Shown in pieces: positions 33,162 through 43,204 of a stretch of 60,722 nt of DNA. A program made the position numbers and the translations under genes. Below the pieces are notes generated by a model that was not told the DNA's origin, searched no databases, and saw only the letters and a list, made by a program, of their open reading frames with translations. Source of the stretch: an uncultured Oscillospiraceae bacterium (GTDB taxonomy: Bacteria; Bacillota; Clostridia; Oscillospirales; Oscillospiraceae); contig CALWWW010000014.1 of the NCBI GenBank assembly GCA_944385365.1, positions 1 to 60,722 on the forward strand, read 5' to 3'. Numbering within the stretch: position 1 is the stretch's first letter; every line of letters begins with the position of its first letter.

Positions 33162-36100
33162 TCAACGGAAATACCGGGCGGCGCTGCGGAACAGGCCCAT
33201 ATCGTAGTTGCCGGGAACGTTTTTGTACAGCTCCGCGCCTACGCGCTCACTGTGGCCCATCTTGCCCAGGACGCGGCCGTCGGGGCTGGTGATGCCTTCA
33301 ATGGCCCACAGGGAGCCGTTGGGGTTGAATGCTGTATCCAAAGTGGGATTGCCGTTCAAATCCACATACTGGGTGGCAATCTGGCCGTTTTGTTTCAGCT
33401 GCTCCAACACCGCGTCGGAGGCCAGGAAGCGGCCCTCGCCGTGGGAGATGGGTACGCTGTAAATCTCGCCCACCGGGGCCTCCAGCAGCCAGGGAGAGTG
33501 GTTGGTGCAGACGCAGGTCCGGACAATGGACGACTGGTGGCGGCCGATGGTGTTATAGGTCAGGGTGGGGCAGCCGCCGTCCATGGGGACAATTTTGCCG
33601 TAGGGGACCAGACCCAGCTTGATCAGGGCCTGGAAGCCGTTGCAGATGCCCAGCATCAGGCCGTCGCGGTGCTCCAGCAGATCGGTGATGGCGTCCTGGA
33701 GCCGGGGGCTTCTGAGGAAGGACGCGATAAACTTGGCGGAGCCTTCCGGCTCGTCGCCGCCGGAGAAGCCGCCGGGGATGAACACGATCTGCGCGCTGCG
33801 GATGGCCTGCTCCAGATGTTCCGCAGAAGCCAGCAAATCCTCCTGGGTCAGATTGCGGACCACGAAGATTTCCGGGTCCAGACCGGCGTCGACGCAGGCG
33901 CGGGCGGAATCATACTCGCAGTTGGTGCCGGGGAACACGGGGATGACCACTTTGGGCCGTGCTACCTTGGTTTTGGCCACCAGGGGAGCGGCGGCGGTAT
34001 AGGTGATGGGCTCCACGCTGCCGCCGTCACCGGCCACGGTGGGATAGACCTTCTCCAGAACACCGTCGTTGAGGGCCAGCAGTTCGGAAACGGGGACCCG
34101 CTCGAAGCCGATGGTCACATGGCCGTCGTCGGTGGTGTGGCCCAGCAGCGTCGCGTCCACGGTATCCGTCAGCTCGGCCACAATGGCACCGGGCATGGAC
34201 ACATACCAGTCGTGGACGCCCTCACCGGTGAAGCCGATGCCGTTGCCGAAGGTCATTTTTGTGACGGCCTCGGCCAGACCGTGCTCCACAGCCCAGGCGG
34301 CTTTCACCTTACCGGTTCGGCACAGCTCGTGGAACTGCTCCCATCCGGCCTTGGGGTCCTTGGCCCCGAACAGGTACACCGGGTGACCGGCTGCCTTGAA
34401 CTCCGTGGTCAGCACATCGCCGGACTGAATGGGGGCAATGGCAAAGGAGATCAGCGTGGGGGGCACATCCAGGTCCAGGAAGGAGCCGGACATGGAGTCC
34501 TTGCCGCCGATGGCGGCGCAGCCCAGTTCCAACTGAGCGTCCAGCGCGCCCAGCAGCGCGGCAAAGGGCTTGCCCCAGCGATGGGGATCCGTGCGCAGCC
34601 GCTCGAAGAACTCCTGCAAGGTCAGGTAGGCCTTTTTGTAGTCGGCGCCCGCCGCGACGATTTTCGCCACGGAGGTGTAGACGCTGGCCTTTGCGCCGCC
34701 GTAGGGGTCGGCGCTCATGTGGTCCGGGTCAAAGCCCCAGGCCATGACACTGGACTGGGTCGTATGCTGGCCCGGCTCCACGGGGAACAATGCGGCCATG
34801 GCCTGGGCGGGGGAGCGCTGGGTTTTGCCGCCGAAGGGCATCAGCACGCTGCCCGCGCCGATGGAGCCGTCGAACCGCTCGGTGAGACCGCGGCGGGAAG
34901 CGCAGCGGAGATCGGCGGCCATATCCCGCAGATTGGAGAAGGGCAGGGCCGGGGCCTTGTGCGCCTGCTGTTCCACCGCAATGGCGGCGTGTTTCACCGC
35001 GCCGTTGGTGTTGAGGAACGCCCGGCTCAGATTGGCGATGGTCTTGTCTTTCCAGGTCATGACCATGCGGGGGCTTTCGGTGACGGTGGCCACGGGATAG
35101 GCTTCCAGGTTTTCCATGCGGGCGGCGGCCATCAGGGCGTCGGCGTCCTCGGGGGCCACTACCACGGCCATGCGCTCCTGGCTCTCGGAAATGGCCAGCT
35201 CCGTACCGTCCAGGCCGTCATACTTCTTGCGGACGGCGTCCAGGTCGATGGTGAGACCGTCGGCCAGCTCGCCGATGGCAACCGATACGCCGCCTGCACC
35301 GAAGTCGTTGCAACGCTTAATGAGACGAGTGACGTCGCCGTTGCGGAACAGCCGCTGGAGCTTCCGTTCCTCGGGGGCGTTGCCCTTCTGGACCTCGCTG
35401 GCCATGGTGGTCAGCGACTGCATGTTGTGGCTCTTGGAGGAACCTGTCGCGCCGCCGATGCCGTCGCGGCCCGTGCGGCCGCCCAGGAGGATGACCACAT
35501 CACCGGGAGCGGGCACCTCGCGGCGGACATGGCTGGCGGGAGCCGCGCCGACCACCGCGCCGCACTCCAGACGCTTGGCGATATAGCCGGGGTGATAGAC
35601 CTCGGCCACATGGCCCGTAGCCAGGCCGATCTGGTTGCCGTAGGAGGAATAACCGGCGGCTGCCGTCTGGGCAATTTTTCTCTGGGGCAGCTTGCCGGGG
35701 GTGGTTTCACGGAAAGAGACGCGGGGGTCGCCGCCGCCGGTGACGCGCATGGCCTGATGGACGTAGGCGCGGCCCGACAGGGGATCGCGGATGCAGCCGC
35801 CGATGCAGGTGGCCGCGCCGCCGAAGGGCTCAATCTCCGTGGGATGGTTGTGGGTCTCGTTCTTGAACATCAGGAGCCAGTCCTGCTCCTGGCCGTTGAC
35901 CTTGGCGGGAACGTGGATGGAACAGGCGTTGATCTCCTCGCTCTCGTCCAGTTCCGGCAGCAGGCCGCGCTTTTTCAATGTCTTGGTGCCGATGGTGGCC
36001 ATGTCCATAAGGGTCTGGGGACGGGCGGCGGCCTTTTCTGCGCCGTAGACCTCCACACGGGCATCCAGATACCGCTGGTAGGCGGCTTTTACCTCCTCGT

Positions 36101-36824
36101 CGGCCAGATCGATCTGGTCCAGATGGGTGGAGAAGGTGGTGTGGCGGCAGTGATCGGACCAATAGGTGTCCACCACGCGGATTTCGGTGATGGTGGGGTC
36201 CCGGTGCTCCTCGTCCCGGAAATACGCTTGCAGGAACTTGAGGTCGTCCAGGTCCATGGCCAGACCCAGGGAATTGAGCAGCTCCGTCAGGGCCGCTTCG
36301 TCCATGGCCGTAAAGCCGGTGACCGTGGCCACTTCACTGGGGGTGTCGTAGGTGCGCTCCAGCGTCTCCGGCTTGTCCATGGAGGCCACGCGGCTTTCCA
36401 CCGGGTTCACCAGATACTTGGAGATTTTCTCCACATCCTCGTCGGACAGCTGGCCCTCCAGCACATAGACCCGTGCATAGGCCACCAGGGGCCGGGCCGC
36501 ACCGGACAGCAGCTGGACGCACTGGGCGCAGGAGTCGGCCCGCTGGTCGAACTGGCCGGGCAGCGCCTCCACAGCCAGAATCCGGTGGGGACCCTCCGGC
36601 AGGGGGAACGTCTCGTCATAGGTCACGTCCACAGGGGGCTCGGAAAACACCACGCCCCGGGCCTGCTCAAACACGTCCGGTTCGATGTGGTCCACATCGT
36701 AGCGGTTGAGGACCCGAACGCCCTGCAAGGCGTCGATGCCCAGGAACGACCGAAGATCGGAAAGAACGGAGGCGGCCTCCGGACTGAGGCCGGGCTTCTT
36801 CTCGGAATAGATTCTGTAAACCAC
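33162..36824 (-). CDS. purL: Phosphoribosylformylglycinamidine synthase, single-chain
   Basis: Large FGAM synthase of 1220 aa that combines the PurS-like, PurL and PurQ parts. The N-terminal region (about 1-200) is followed by the ATP-binding and FGAR-binding AIRS-like repeats (NETHNHPTEIEPFGGAATCIGGCIRD; IGGKDSMSGSF). A C-terminal class I glutamine amidotransferase domain (about 950-1220) has nucleophile Cys1061 in LGICNGFQALI, with its His and Glu in SHGEGRF. This clostridial single-chain form replaces purS, purQ and purL. The start is a GTG preceded by AAGGAG. It lies between purD and guaB in the operon. Confidence 0.96.
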   Translation of the reverse strand: MVYRIYSEKKPGLSPEAASVLSDLRSFLGIDALQGVRVLNRYDVDHIEPDVFEQARGVVFSEPPVDVTYDETFPLPEGPHRILAVEALPGQFDQRADSCAQCVQLLSGAARPLVAYARVYVLEGQLSDEDVEKISKYLVNPVESRVASMDKPETLERTYDTPSEVATVTGFTAMDEAALTELLNSLGLAMDLDDLKFLQAYFRDEEHRDPTITEIRVVDTYWSDHCRHTTFSTHLDQIDLADEEVKAAYQRYLDARVEVYGAEKAAARPQTLMDMATIGTKTLKKRGLLPELDESEEINACSIHVPAKVNGQEQDWLLMFKNETHNHPTEIEPFGGAATCIGGCIRDPLSGRAYVHQAMRVTGGGDPRVSFRETTPGKLPQRKIAQTAAAGYSSYGNQIGLATGHVAEVYHPGYIAKRLECGAVVGAAPASHVRREVPAPGDVVILLGGRTGRDGIGGATGSSKSHNMQSLTTMASEVQKGNAPEERKLQRLFRNGDVTRLIKRCNDFGAGGVSVAIGELADGLTIDLDAVRKKYDGLDGTELAISESQERMAVVVAPEDADALMAAARMENLEAYPVATVTESPRMVMTWKDKTIANLSRAFLNTNGAVKHAAIAVEQQAHKAPALPFSNLRDMAADLRCASRRGLTERFDGSIGAGSVLMPFGGKTQRSPAQAMAALFPVEPGQHTTQSSVMAWGFDPDHMSADPYGGAKASVYTSVAKIVAAGADYKKAYLTLQEFFERLRTDPHRWGKPFAALLGALDAQLELGCAAIGGKDSMSGSFLDLDVPPTLISFAIAPIQSGDVLTTEFKAAGHPVYLFGAKDPKAGWEQFHELCRTGKVKAAWAVEHGLAEAVTKMTFGNGIGFTGEGVHDWYVSMPGAIVAELTDTVDATLLGHTTDDGHVTIGFERVPVSELLALNDGVLEKVYPTVAGDGGSVEPITYTAAAPLVAKTKVARPKVVIPVFPGTNCEYDSARACVDAGLDPEIFVVRNLTQEDLLASAEHLEQAIRSAQIVFIPGGFSGGDEPEGSAKFIASFLRSPRLQDAITDLLEHRDGLMLGICNGFQALIKLGLVPYGKIVPMDGGCPTLTYNTIGRHQSSIVRTCVCTNHSPWLLEAPVGEIYSVPISHGEGRFLASDAVLEQLKQNGQIATQYVDLNGNPTLDTAFNPNGSLWAIEGITSPDGRVLGKMGHSERVGAELYKNVPGNYDMGLFRSAARYFR

Positions 36825-36836
36825 AGTTGATTCTCC

Positions 36837-38105
36837 TTACAGAGCCTGGAGCGCGCGGCGACCGATGTCGCGGCGGCAGTAGGCGTTTTCAAAATGAATG
36901 CGGTCGGCCAGCCCATAGGCGGCGGTGACGGCGCTTTGCAGATCGTCGGCGGTGGCCACAGCGCCCAGGACGCGGCCGCCGTTGGTGCGGAGAACGCCGG
37001 ATTCGTCACGGGAGGCACCGGCGATGTAAATGGATTCGTGCTCACCGGTCTCCGGTAGCGTGATGGGGTAGCCCTTTTCATACTTGCCGGGGTAGCCCTT
37101 GGAAGCCAGTACCACGCAGCAGGCGGCACCGTCGGAGAACTCCACCGGCGTTTCGGCCAGTTTGCCGTCCCGGACAGCCCGGAAGATGGTTAAAAGATCG
37201 CTTTTCAGCAGGGGCAGCACCACCTGGGTTTCGGGGTCGCCGAACCGGCAGTTGTATTCGATGACCTTGGGGCCGTCTTTCGTAATCATCAGGCCGAAGT
37301 ACAGGCAGCCACGGAAGGTCCGGCCCTCCGCCTTCATGGCCCGGATGGTGGGCAGGAAAATCTCCTTCATGCACCGCTCGGCCACATCGGGGGTGTAATA
37401 AGGGTTGGGGGCAATGGTGCCCATGCCGCCGGTGTTCAAACCCGTGTCGTTGTCTCCGGCCCGTTTGTGGTCCATGGAGGACACCATGGGAATGACGGTC
37501 TCACCGTCGGTGAAGCTGAGGACGCTGACCTCGGGGCCCTCGAGAAATTCCTCGATGACCACCCGGCTGCCACTCTCTCCGAAAACCTTGTCCTCCATCA
37601 TGGAGCGGACGGCGGCGGCGGCTTCCTCCCGCGTCTGGGCGATGACCACGCCTTTGCCCAGGGCCAGACCGTCGGCCTTGACCACCGTGGGGATGGGGCA
37701 GGAGGATACATAGTCCAGAGCCTTGTCCAATTCGGTGAAAATTTCATAGGCAGCGGTGGGAATGTGGTACTTGGCCATCAGCTCTTTGGAGAATGCCTTG
37801 CTGCTCTCGATGATGGCGGCGTTTTTCCGGGGGCCGAAGGACGGAATCCCCGCGTCTTCCAACGCGTCCACACAGCCCAGGGCCAGGGGATCGTCGGGGG
37901 TCACCACGGCGAAGTCGATGGACTCTTTTTTGGCAAACTCCGTGATGGCGGCCACGTCGGTGGCCCCGATGGACACACAGACGGCGCCATCGGTCATGCC
38001 GCCGTTGCCGGGTAATGCGAAAAGTTCGGTGATTTCGGGATTTTCCCGCAGCTTTTTGATGATGGCGTGTTCGCGGCCGCCGCCGCCAACGACCAATACC
38101 TTCAT
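36837..38105 (-). CDS. purD: Phosphoribosylamine-glycine ligase
   Basis: ATP-grasp enzyme of 422 aa joining phosphoribosylamine and glycine (step 2 of purine synthesis). The N-terminal VVGGGGREHAIIKKL, ATP-grasp segment VVKADGLALGKGVVIAQTREEAAAAV, and EEFLEGPEVSVLSFTDG and FNCRFGDPETQ-type motif (NCRFGDPETQVVLPLL) are all present. It follows the AICAR transformylase gene with a 93-base gap that contains a hairpin, the largest gap inside the operon. Confidence 0.96.
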   Translation of the reverse strand: MKVLVVGGGGREHAIIKKLRENPEITELFALPGNGGMTDGAVCVSIGATDVAAITEFAKKESIDFAVVTPDDPLALGCVDALEDAGIPSFGPRKNAAIIESSKAFSKELMAKYHIPTAAYEIFTELDKALDYVSSCPIPTVVKADGLALGKGVVIAQTREEAAAAVRSMMEDKVFGESGSRVVIEEFLEGPEVSVLSFTDGETVIPMVSSMDHKRAGDNDTGLNTGGMGTIAPNPYYTPDVAERCMKEIFLPTIRAMKAEGRTFRGCLYFGLMITKDGPKVIEYNCRFGDPETQVVLPLLKSDLLTIFRAVRDGKLAETPVEFSDGAACCVVLASKGYPGKYEKGYPITLPETGEHESIYIAGASRDESGVLRTNGGRVLGAVATADDLQSAVTAAYGLADRIHFENAYCRRDIGRRALQAL

Positions 38106-38152
38106 AGATCGTTACCTCCGAATGGTGATAGAATGGGGGTCCATAGGGTGCC

Positions 38153-38190
38153 ACAACGACCCGGCATGGAAATTCCTGTCGGGTCGTTGT
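38153..38190 (-). other. Intercistronic hairpin in the purine operon
   Basis: An 11-base perfect stem (acaacgacccg with cgggtcgttgt) lies between the AICAR transformylase and purD genes. On the coding strand no U-tract follows it, so it is not a classical terminator for the operon; it could protect or stall mRNA ends. Confidence 0.6.
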
Positions 38191-38198
38191 ACATTTTT

Positions 38199-39374
38199 TT
38201 AATGATGGAACAGGCGCATGCCGGTGAAGCACATGGTCATGCCGTACTTGTTGGCGGTTTCGATGACGTTGTCATCACGGATGGAGCCGCCGGGCTCGGC
38301 CACATACTGGACGCCGCTCTTGCGGGCCCGCTCGATGTTGTCGCCGAAGGGGAAGAAGGCGTCGGAGCCGATGGAAACGCCGCTTTGGGTGGCAATCCAG
38401 GCCTTTTTCTCCTCCCGGGTCAGAACGTCGGGCTTTTCGGTAAACAGCGTCTGCCAGGTGCCGTCGGCCAGCACGTCCTCGTATTCGTCGGAAATATAAA
38501 CGTCAATGGCGTTGTCCCGCTCGGGGCGGCGCACGTCGGCCTTGAAGGGCAGGTTCAGCACCTTGGGGCACTGGCGCAGATACCAGTTGTCGGCCTTGGA
38601 ACCGGCCAGACGGGTGCAGTGGATGCGGCTCTGCTGGCCTGCGCCCACGCCGATGGCCTGTCCATTTTTGACGTAGCAGACGGAATTGGACTGGGTGTAT
38701 TTCAGCGTAATCAGGGCCACAATCAGGTCGATTTTCGCAGCTTCGGGCAGGTCCTTGTTCTCGGTGACGATGTTGGTGAGCAACGCTTCGTCAATCTTGA
38801 AGTTGTTGCGGCCCTGCTCAAAGGTGATGCCGAACACGTCCTTGTACTCCTGGGGAGCGGGAACATAATTGACATCCATCTGAATCACGTTATAATTGCC
38901 CTTTTTCTTCGTCTTGAGGATTTCCAACGCTTCATCGGTGTAGCCGGGGGCGATCACGCCGTCAGAGACCTCCTCCTTGAGATACCGGGCCGTGGCGGCG
39001 TCGCAGACGTCGGACAGGGCGGCCCAGTCGCCGTAGGAGCAGAGACGGTCCGCGCCTCTGGCGCGGATGTAGGCGCAGGCGATGGGAGAAAGCTCAGCGT
39101 CAGGCTCCACAAAATAAATCTGCTTGTCCACGTCGCTCAGGGGCAGACCCACGGCGGCGCCGGCGGGGGAGACGTGCTTGAAGCTGGCGGCGGCGGGCAG
39201 ACCCGTGGCCTGCTTCAGCTCCATAACCAGCTGCCAGGAGTTGAACGCGTCCATAAAGTTGATATAGCCGGGCTTGCCGTTAAGGACGGTGATGGGCAGT
39301 TCGCCGTCGCGGACGAAGATTTTCGAGGGCTTCTGATTGGGGTTACAGCCGTATTTCAGTTCCAATTCCTTCAT
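38199..39374 (-). CDS. Stand-alone AICAR transformylase (PurH C-domain type)
   Basis: A 391-residue protein that corresponds to only the AICAR formyltransferase half of PurH. Motifs include LELKYGCNPNQKPS at the start, the substrate region AASFKHVSPAGAAVG with the catalytic Lys-His pair, SVCYVKNGQAIGVGAGQQSR, and DAFFPFGDNIERA. No IMP-cyclohydrolase domain precedes it. The next gene upstream encodes a PurO-type cyclohydrolase, so the two activities, fused in most bacteria, are on two proteins here. It transfers formyl from 10-formyl-THF to AICAR. Confidence 0.93.
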   Translation of the reverse strand: MKELELKYGCNPNQKPSKIFVRDGELPITVLNGKPGYINFMDAFNSWQLVMELKQATGLPAAASFKHVSPAGAAVGLPLSDVDKQIYFVEPDAELSPIACAYIRARGADRLCSYGDWAALSDVCDAATARYLKEEVSDGVIAPGYTDEALEILKTKKKGNYNVIQMDVNYVPAPQEYKDVFGITFEQGRNNFKIDEALLTNIVTENKDLPEAAKIDLIVALITLKYTQSNSVCYVKNGQAIGVGAGQQSRIHCTRLAGSKADNWYLRQCPKVLNLPFKADVRRPERDNAIDVYISDEYEDVLADGTWQTLFTEKPDVLTREEKKAWIATQSGVSIGSDAFFPFGDNIERARKSGVQYVAEPGGSIRDDNVIETANKYGMTMCFTGMRLFHH

Positions 39375-39386
39375 AGTTCTGCTTCC

Positions 39387-40127
39387 TCACTTCCAGATGG
39401 GTTCCTTGGTGTCCACGGAGAAGGATTCTCCAAACTTGTTGATAATGCGGGTCTGGGCAAAACCGTTGCGCAGATCGGTGTAGCGGACAAAGAGGGAAAT
39501 GCGGTTTTCCTCGTTGAGGGCGTCCCACAGCTCCTTGGCGAAGGTGTCGGCGTCGGGGGCGTCGATGGCGACCCGGATGGGCTCCCCGGCAAAGGAGGGC
39601 AGGGGATTGCCGTCGCCCTGGTAGGTACTGATAAAGTGGCCCGCGTCGCCCTCGGCCACATACTCAAAGAACTGGCGCATGGGGCAGCGGTTGGGGCTGG
39701 CTTTCAGGATGGACAAAGCATAGCTGCCGTCCCGTTCCACCAGACCGGAAATTCTGGGGGTGAAATTGGGCTCGTCCGGCTCAAATTCCCGGGTCCGCAG
39801 GGCGTCGGCAAAAGTCTTGCCTTCCAGCAGATAGTCCCGGATGGTGTCGGTCTGGTCGCCGTTGGTGACGATGGTACGGCTGCCCACCAGGCGCACCGGA
39901 TGGTAGATAATCAGGGAGGGGTCCTCCACCTTGGACGGGTCATAGGCTTCGGTGCGGATGCCGTCATCGGTCAGAGAGAAAACGCGGTTGCGGGAGTTGG
40001 CGCTGCGGCCCATGATCCAGTAGGCCATAACAGAGGCGGAAGCGCCGGGCAGGGACTTCATGCCAAGGACGATGCCGCGGCCGGGATAAGGGTTGGCCCG
40101 CAGCAGTTCAAAGAGATTCTGATTCAT
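39387..40127 (-). CDS. IMP cyclohydrolase, PurO type
   Basis: A 246-residue enzyme closing the last ring to give IMP. It has the PurO/Ntn-like features NPYPGRGIVLGM near the N-terminus, VMAYWIMGRSANSRNR, IIYHPVR and TNGDQTDTI, rather than the MGS-like domain of bifunctional PurH. PurO was first described in archaea; some clostridia carry it. It sits 12 bases upstream of the AICAR transformylase gene, completing the pathway. The ATG has a GAGGAGG site. Confidence 0.88.
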   Translation of the reverse strand: MNQNLFELLRANPYPGRGIVLGMKSLPGASASVMAYWIMGRSANSRNRVFSLTDDGIRTEAYDPSKVEDPSLIIYHPVRLVGSRTIVTNGDQTDTIRDYLLEGKTFADALRTREFEPDEPNFTPRISGLVERDGSYALSILKASPNRCPMRQFFEYVAEGDAGHFISTYQGDGNPLPSFAGEPIRVAIDAPDADTFAKELWDALNEENRISLFVRYTDLRNGFAQTRIINKFGESFSVDTKEPIWK

Positions 40128-40140
40128 TGGAAAAACCTCC

Positions 40141-40743
40141 TCACTTACTCATGGCGGCGCACAGTTCCTCCGCCACCTGGGGCAGAAGAATCCATTCGGC
40201 CTGCTCCATAACCCGGCGCTGCAGCGTCTCCGCCGTGTCCTCCGGCAGAATGTCCACGGCCTTTTGGGCCAGAATCTTGCCGCCGTCGGGAATTTCATTG
40301 ACATAATGGACCGTTGCGCCGGTGACCTTTACGCCGTAATCCAGCGCCGCCTGATGGACCCGCAGCCCATAGAAGCCCTCGCCGCAAAAGGAGGGAATCA
40401 GCGACGGGTGGACGTTGATCATCCGATTGGGGAACCGGTCGGTGAACGACTTGGTGAGAATGCTCATGAAACCGGCCAAAATGATCAAATCGATATGAGC
40501 ATGCTCCAGCTGCCGGGCCAGTTCGTTTTCAAAAGCCGCCTGGGAGCCGCAGCCACGCTTTGTAATCACTGCCGCGTCCACACCGGCCTGGGCGGCCCGC
40601 TGCAAGGCGTAGGCGTTCTCATTGTTGGAAACGACCAGAACAATCTCGCCGCTGTGCAGAATGCCGCTGTTCTGGGCGTCCAGCAGCGCCTGTAAATTGG
40701 TGCCGCCGCCGCTGACCAGAACGGCAATGCGGGCGCGGCTCAC
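40141..40743 (-). CDS. purN: Phosphoribosylglycinamide formyltransferase
   Basis: A 200-residue folate-dependent GAR transformylase. The start [16 protein letters not shown], catalytic Asn-His-Asp region ([18 protein letters not shown], then [19 protein letters not shown]) and size are standard. The start is a GTG overlapping the purM stop (GTGA), so translation is coupled. Confidence 0.96.
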   Translation of the reverse strand: MSRARIAVLVSGGGTNLQALLDAQNSGILHSGEIVLVVSNNENAYALQRAAQAGVDAAVITKRGCGSQAAFENELARQLEHAHIDLIILAGFMSILTKSFTDRFPNRMINVHPSLIPSFCGEGFYGLRVHQAALDYGVKVTGATVHYVNEIPDGGKILAQKAVDILPEDTAETLQRRVMEQAEWILLPQVAEELCAAMSK

Positions 40744-41768
40744 AGGAGCACTCCTTCGCCCTCGACGATCTCGCCCAGACGGTACGCCTGTTCGCCGTTG
40801 GCGTGGAGAATTTCCAAAGCACGGTCCGCGTCGGCGGCGGAGACCACGGCGGTCATGCCGACGCCCATGTTGAAGGTGTTGAACATGTCGCGTTCCGGCA
40901 CGTTTCCAGCCTTGGCAATCAGGTTGAAGATGGGCAGCACATCCACATGGTCAATGCGGGCGGCGCAGCCGGTTTTCAGGCTGCGGGGGATATTTTCAAA
41001 GAAGCCGCCGCCGGTGATGTGGGACACGGCTTTCACCGTGACCTGCTCCATCAGGGCCAGCATGGGCTTGACATAAATCTTGGTGGGGCACAGGAGGGCT
41101 TCGCCCAGGCTGCGGCCGTCCAGCTCGGCCATGGGGGTTTTCAGGTCGGCATGTTCCACGTCAAAGACTTTGCGGACCAGGGAGAAGCCGTTGGAATGGA
41201 CGCCGCTGGAGGGCAGGGCCAGAATTACGTCGCCGGGGGCCATGGTGTTTTTGTCGAGAATCTTGGCCTTGTCGACGACGCCCACGGAGAAGCCTGCCAG
41301 ATCGTACTCGTCTACGGGATAGAAGCCGGGCATTTCGGCGGTCTCGCCGCCAATGAGGGCGGAACCGGACTGGACGCAGCCCTCGGCCACGCCGGAGACG
41401 ATCTGCGCGATGCGCTCGGGAATGTTCTTGCCGCAGGCGATATAATCCAGGAAAAACAGGGGCTTTGCGCCGCAGCACAGGACATCGTTGACGCACATGG
41501 CCACACAGTCGATGCCCACGGTGTCGTGCTTGTCCATCAAAAAGGCCAGTTTCAGCTTGGTGCCCACGCCGTCGGTGCCGCTGACCAGGACGGGCCGTTC
41601 CATGCCCTTGATATCCAGTTCAAACAGACCGCCGAAGCCGCCCACGTCGGAGACGACGCCGGAGGTCATGGTCCGGGCAATGTGGGCCTTCATCAGTTCC
41701 ACCGCCTTGTAACCGGCGGTGATATCGACACCGGCGGCGGCGTAGCTTTCCGAACGGGAATTGTTCAT
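40740..41768 (-). CDS. purM: Phosphoribosylformylglycinamidine cyclo-ligase
   Basis: AIR synthetase of 342 aa. It begins with [22 protein letters not shown] and contains [41 protein letters not shown] and [24 protein letters not shown]. These are the usual ATP and substrate-binding segments. It overlaps purF upstream (ATGA) and purN downstream. Confidence 0.97.
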   Translation of the reverse strand: MNNSRSESYAAAGVDITAGYKAVELMKAHIARTMTSGVVSDVGGFGGLFELDIKGMERPVLVSGTDGVGTKLKLAFLMDKHDTVGIDCVAMCVNDVLCCGAKPLFFLDYIACGKNIPERIAQIVSGVAEGCVQSGSALIGGETAEMPGFYPVDEYDLAGFSVGVVDKAKILDKNTMAPGDVILALPSSGVHSNGFSLVRKVFDVEHADLKTPMAELDGRSLGEALLCPTKIYVKPMLALMEQVTVKAVSHITGGGFFENIPRSLKTGCAARIDHVDVLPIFNLIAKAGNVPERDMFNTFNMGVGMTAVVSAADADRALEILHANGEQAYRLGEIVEGEGVLL

Positions 41769-43204
41769 TCTGCGTCCTCACTTTCCGAGAGCTTGCGCTC
41801 AAACTTGTTCTTTTCGGTGTTCTGGGGGATGGGGGCGGGATATTCACCGCTGAAACAGCCGGTGCAGTAGCCCTTGCAATGGCCCTCGGCGGCCAGCTTG
41901 GTGACGCTGTCGATGCTCAGATAGCCCAGGGAATCCACGCCGATGATGTCGCGGATTTCGTCGATGGTGTGATGGCAGGCAATGAGCATGTCCCGGGAGT
42001 CGATGTCGGTGCCGAAGTAGCAGGGATTCAGGAAGGGGGGCGCGGAAATCCGCATGTGGATTTCCTTTGCGCCCGCATCCCGCACCAGCTTCACCAGACG
42101 GGCCGAGGTGGTGCCGCGGACAATGGAATCGTCGATGAGCACCACCCGCTTGCCCTCCAGAGTGGAGCGGACGGGGTTCAGCTTCATGCGGACCTTGTCC
42201 TCCCGGTTACTCTGGCCGGGGGCGATAAAGGTCCGGGCGATGTACCGGTTTTTAATCAGGCCCACGCCGTAGGGAATGCCGGACTGGCGGGCGAAGCCCA
42301 CGGCGGCGTCGATGCCGGAGTCGGGGACGCCCACCACCACGTCGGCCTGAACCGGGTGCTCCAATGCCAGATACGCACCGGCACGAACCCGGGCGGAGTG
42401 GACGGAGCAGCCCTCGATAACGGAGTCGGGCCGGGCAAAGTAGATGTATTCAAAGACGCACATGGACTGCTGGGACTTGCCGATGTGGTCCTCGATGGTG
42501 CGGATGCCGTCTTTGGTGAAAACCACGATTTCACCGGGCTGGATATCCCGGATGAAGCGGGCGCCGATGGCGTCCAGCGCGCAGCTTTCGGAGGCCACCA
42601 CATAGCTGCCGTCGTCCATCTGGCCGTAGCACAGGGGGCGGAAGCCGTGGCGGTCCCGGGCGGCAATCAGCTTGGAGGGGGACATGATGACGAGAGAGTA
42701 GGCACCGTGAATCCGCTCCATGGCCTTGTTGACGGCCTGCTCGATGGAGGGGGCCGTCAGCCGCTCCTTGGTGATGATGTAGGAGATGACCTCCGTGTCG
42801 GAGGTGGTGTGGAAGATGGATCCGCACAGCTCCAGCTCTTTTCTCAGTTCCGCGGAATTGGTGATGTTGCCGTTGTGGGCCAGGGCCATGCGGCCCTTGA
42901 TGTGGTTGACCACAATGGGCTGGGCGTTGGCCCGGTCGTTGCCGCCGGTGGTGCCGTAGCGGACATGGCCCACCACCATGTTGCCCTGACCCAGACTACT
43001 GAGGACTGTGGGGGTGAACACCTCGCCCACCAGGCCCGTGTCCTTATAGGCCCGGAACAGGCCGTCGTCTCCGACGACGATGCCGCAGCTCTCCTGTCCC
43101 CGGTGCTGCAGGGCGAACAGACCATAGTAAGCCTTGGCGGCGAGATCCTGCTTCTTCGGGGAAAAGATGCCGAATACGCCGCATTCTTCACGCAGGCTTC
43201 CCAT
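41765..43204 (-). CDS. purF: Amidophosphoribosyltransferase
   Basis: First committed enzyme of purine synthesis, 479 aa. The N-terminal nucleophile domain exposes Cys8 after removal of a short propeptide (MGSLREE). The phosphoribosyltransferase domain has [21 protein letters not shown] for PRPP. The C-terminal [12 protein letters not shown] and upstream Cys residues indicate the Bacillus-type oxygen-sensitive [4Fe-4S] form. It overlaps purC by one base and purM by four. Confidence 0.97.
   Translation of the reverse strand: MGSLREECGVFGIFSPKKQDLAAKAYYGLFALQHRGQESCGIVVGDDGLFRAYKDTGLVGEVFTPTVLSSLGQGNMVVGHVRYGTTGGNDRANAQPIVVNHIKGRMALAHNGNITNSAELRKELELCGSIFHTTSDTEVISYIITKERLTAPSIEQAVNKAMERIHGAYSLVIMSPSKLIAARDRHGFRPLCYGQMDDGSYVVASESCALDAIGARFIRDIQPGEIVVFTKDGIRTIEDHIGKSQQSMCVFEYIYFARPDSVIEGCSVHSARVRAGAYLALEHPVQADVVVGVPDSGIDAAVGFARQSGIPYGVGLIKNRYIARTFIAPGQSNREDKVRMKLNPVRSTLEGKRVVLIDDSIVRGTTSARLVKLVRDAGAKEIHMRISAPPFLNPCYFGTDIDSRDMLIACHHTIDEIRDIIGVDSLGYLSIDSVTKLAAEGHCKGYCTGCFSGEYPAPIPQNTEKNKFERKLSESEDAE

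Noticed and set aside
31671-36830. A 1719-codon open frame on the plus strand opposite guaB and purL
   Set aside because: It is a mirror of GC-rich codon use on the minus strand, with composition full of Gly, His, Val and Gln and no recognisable domain; the minus-strand genes have complete motifs.
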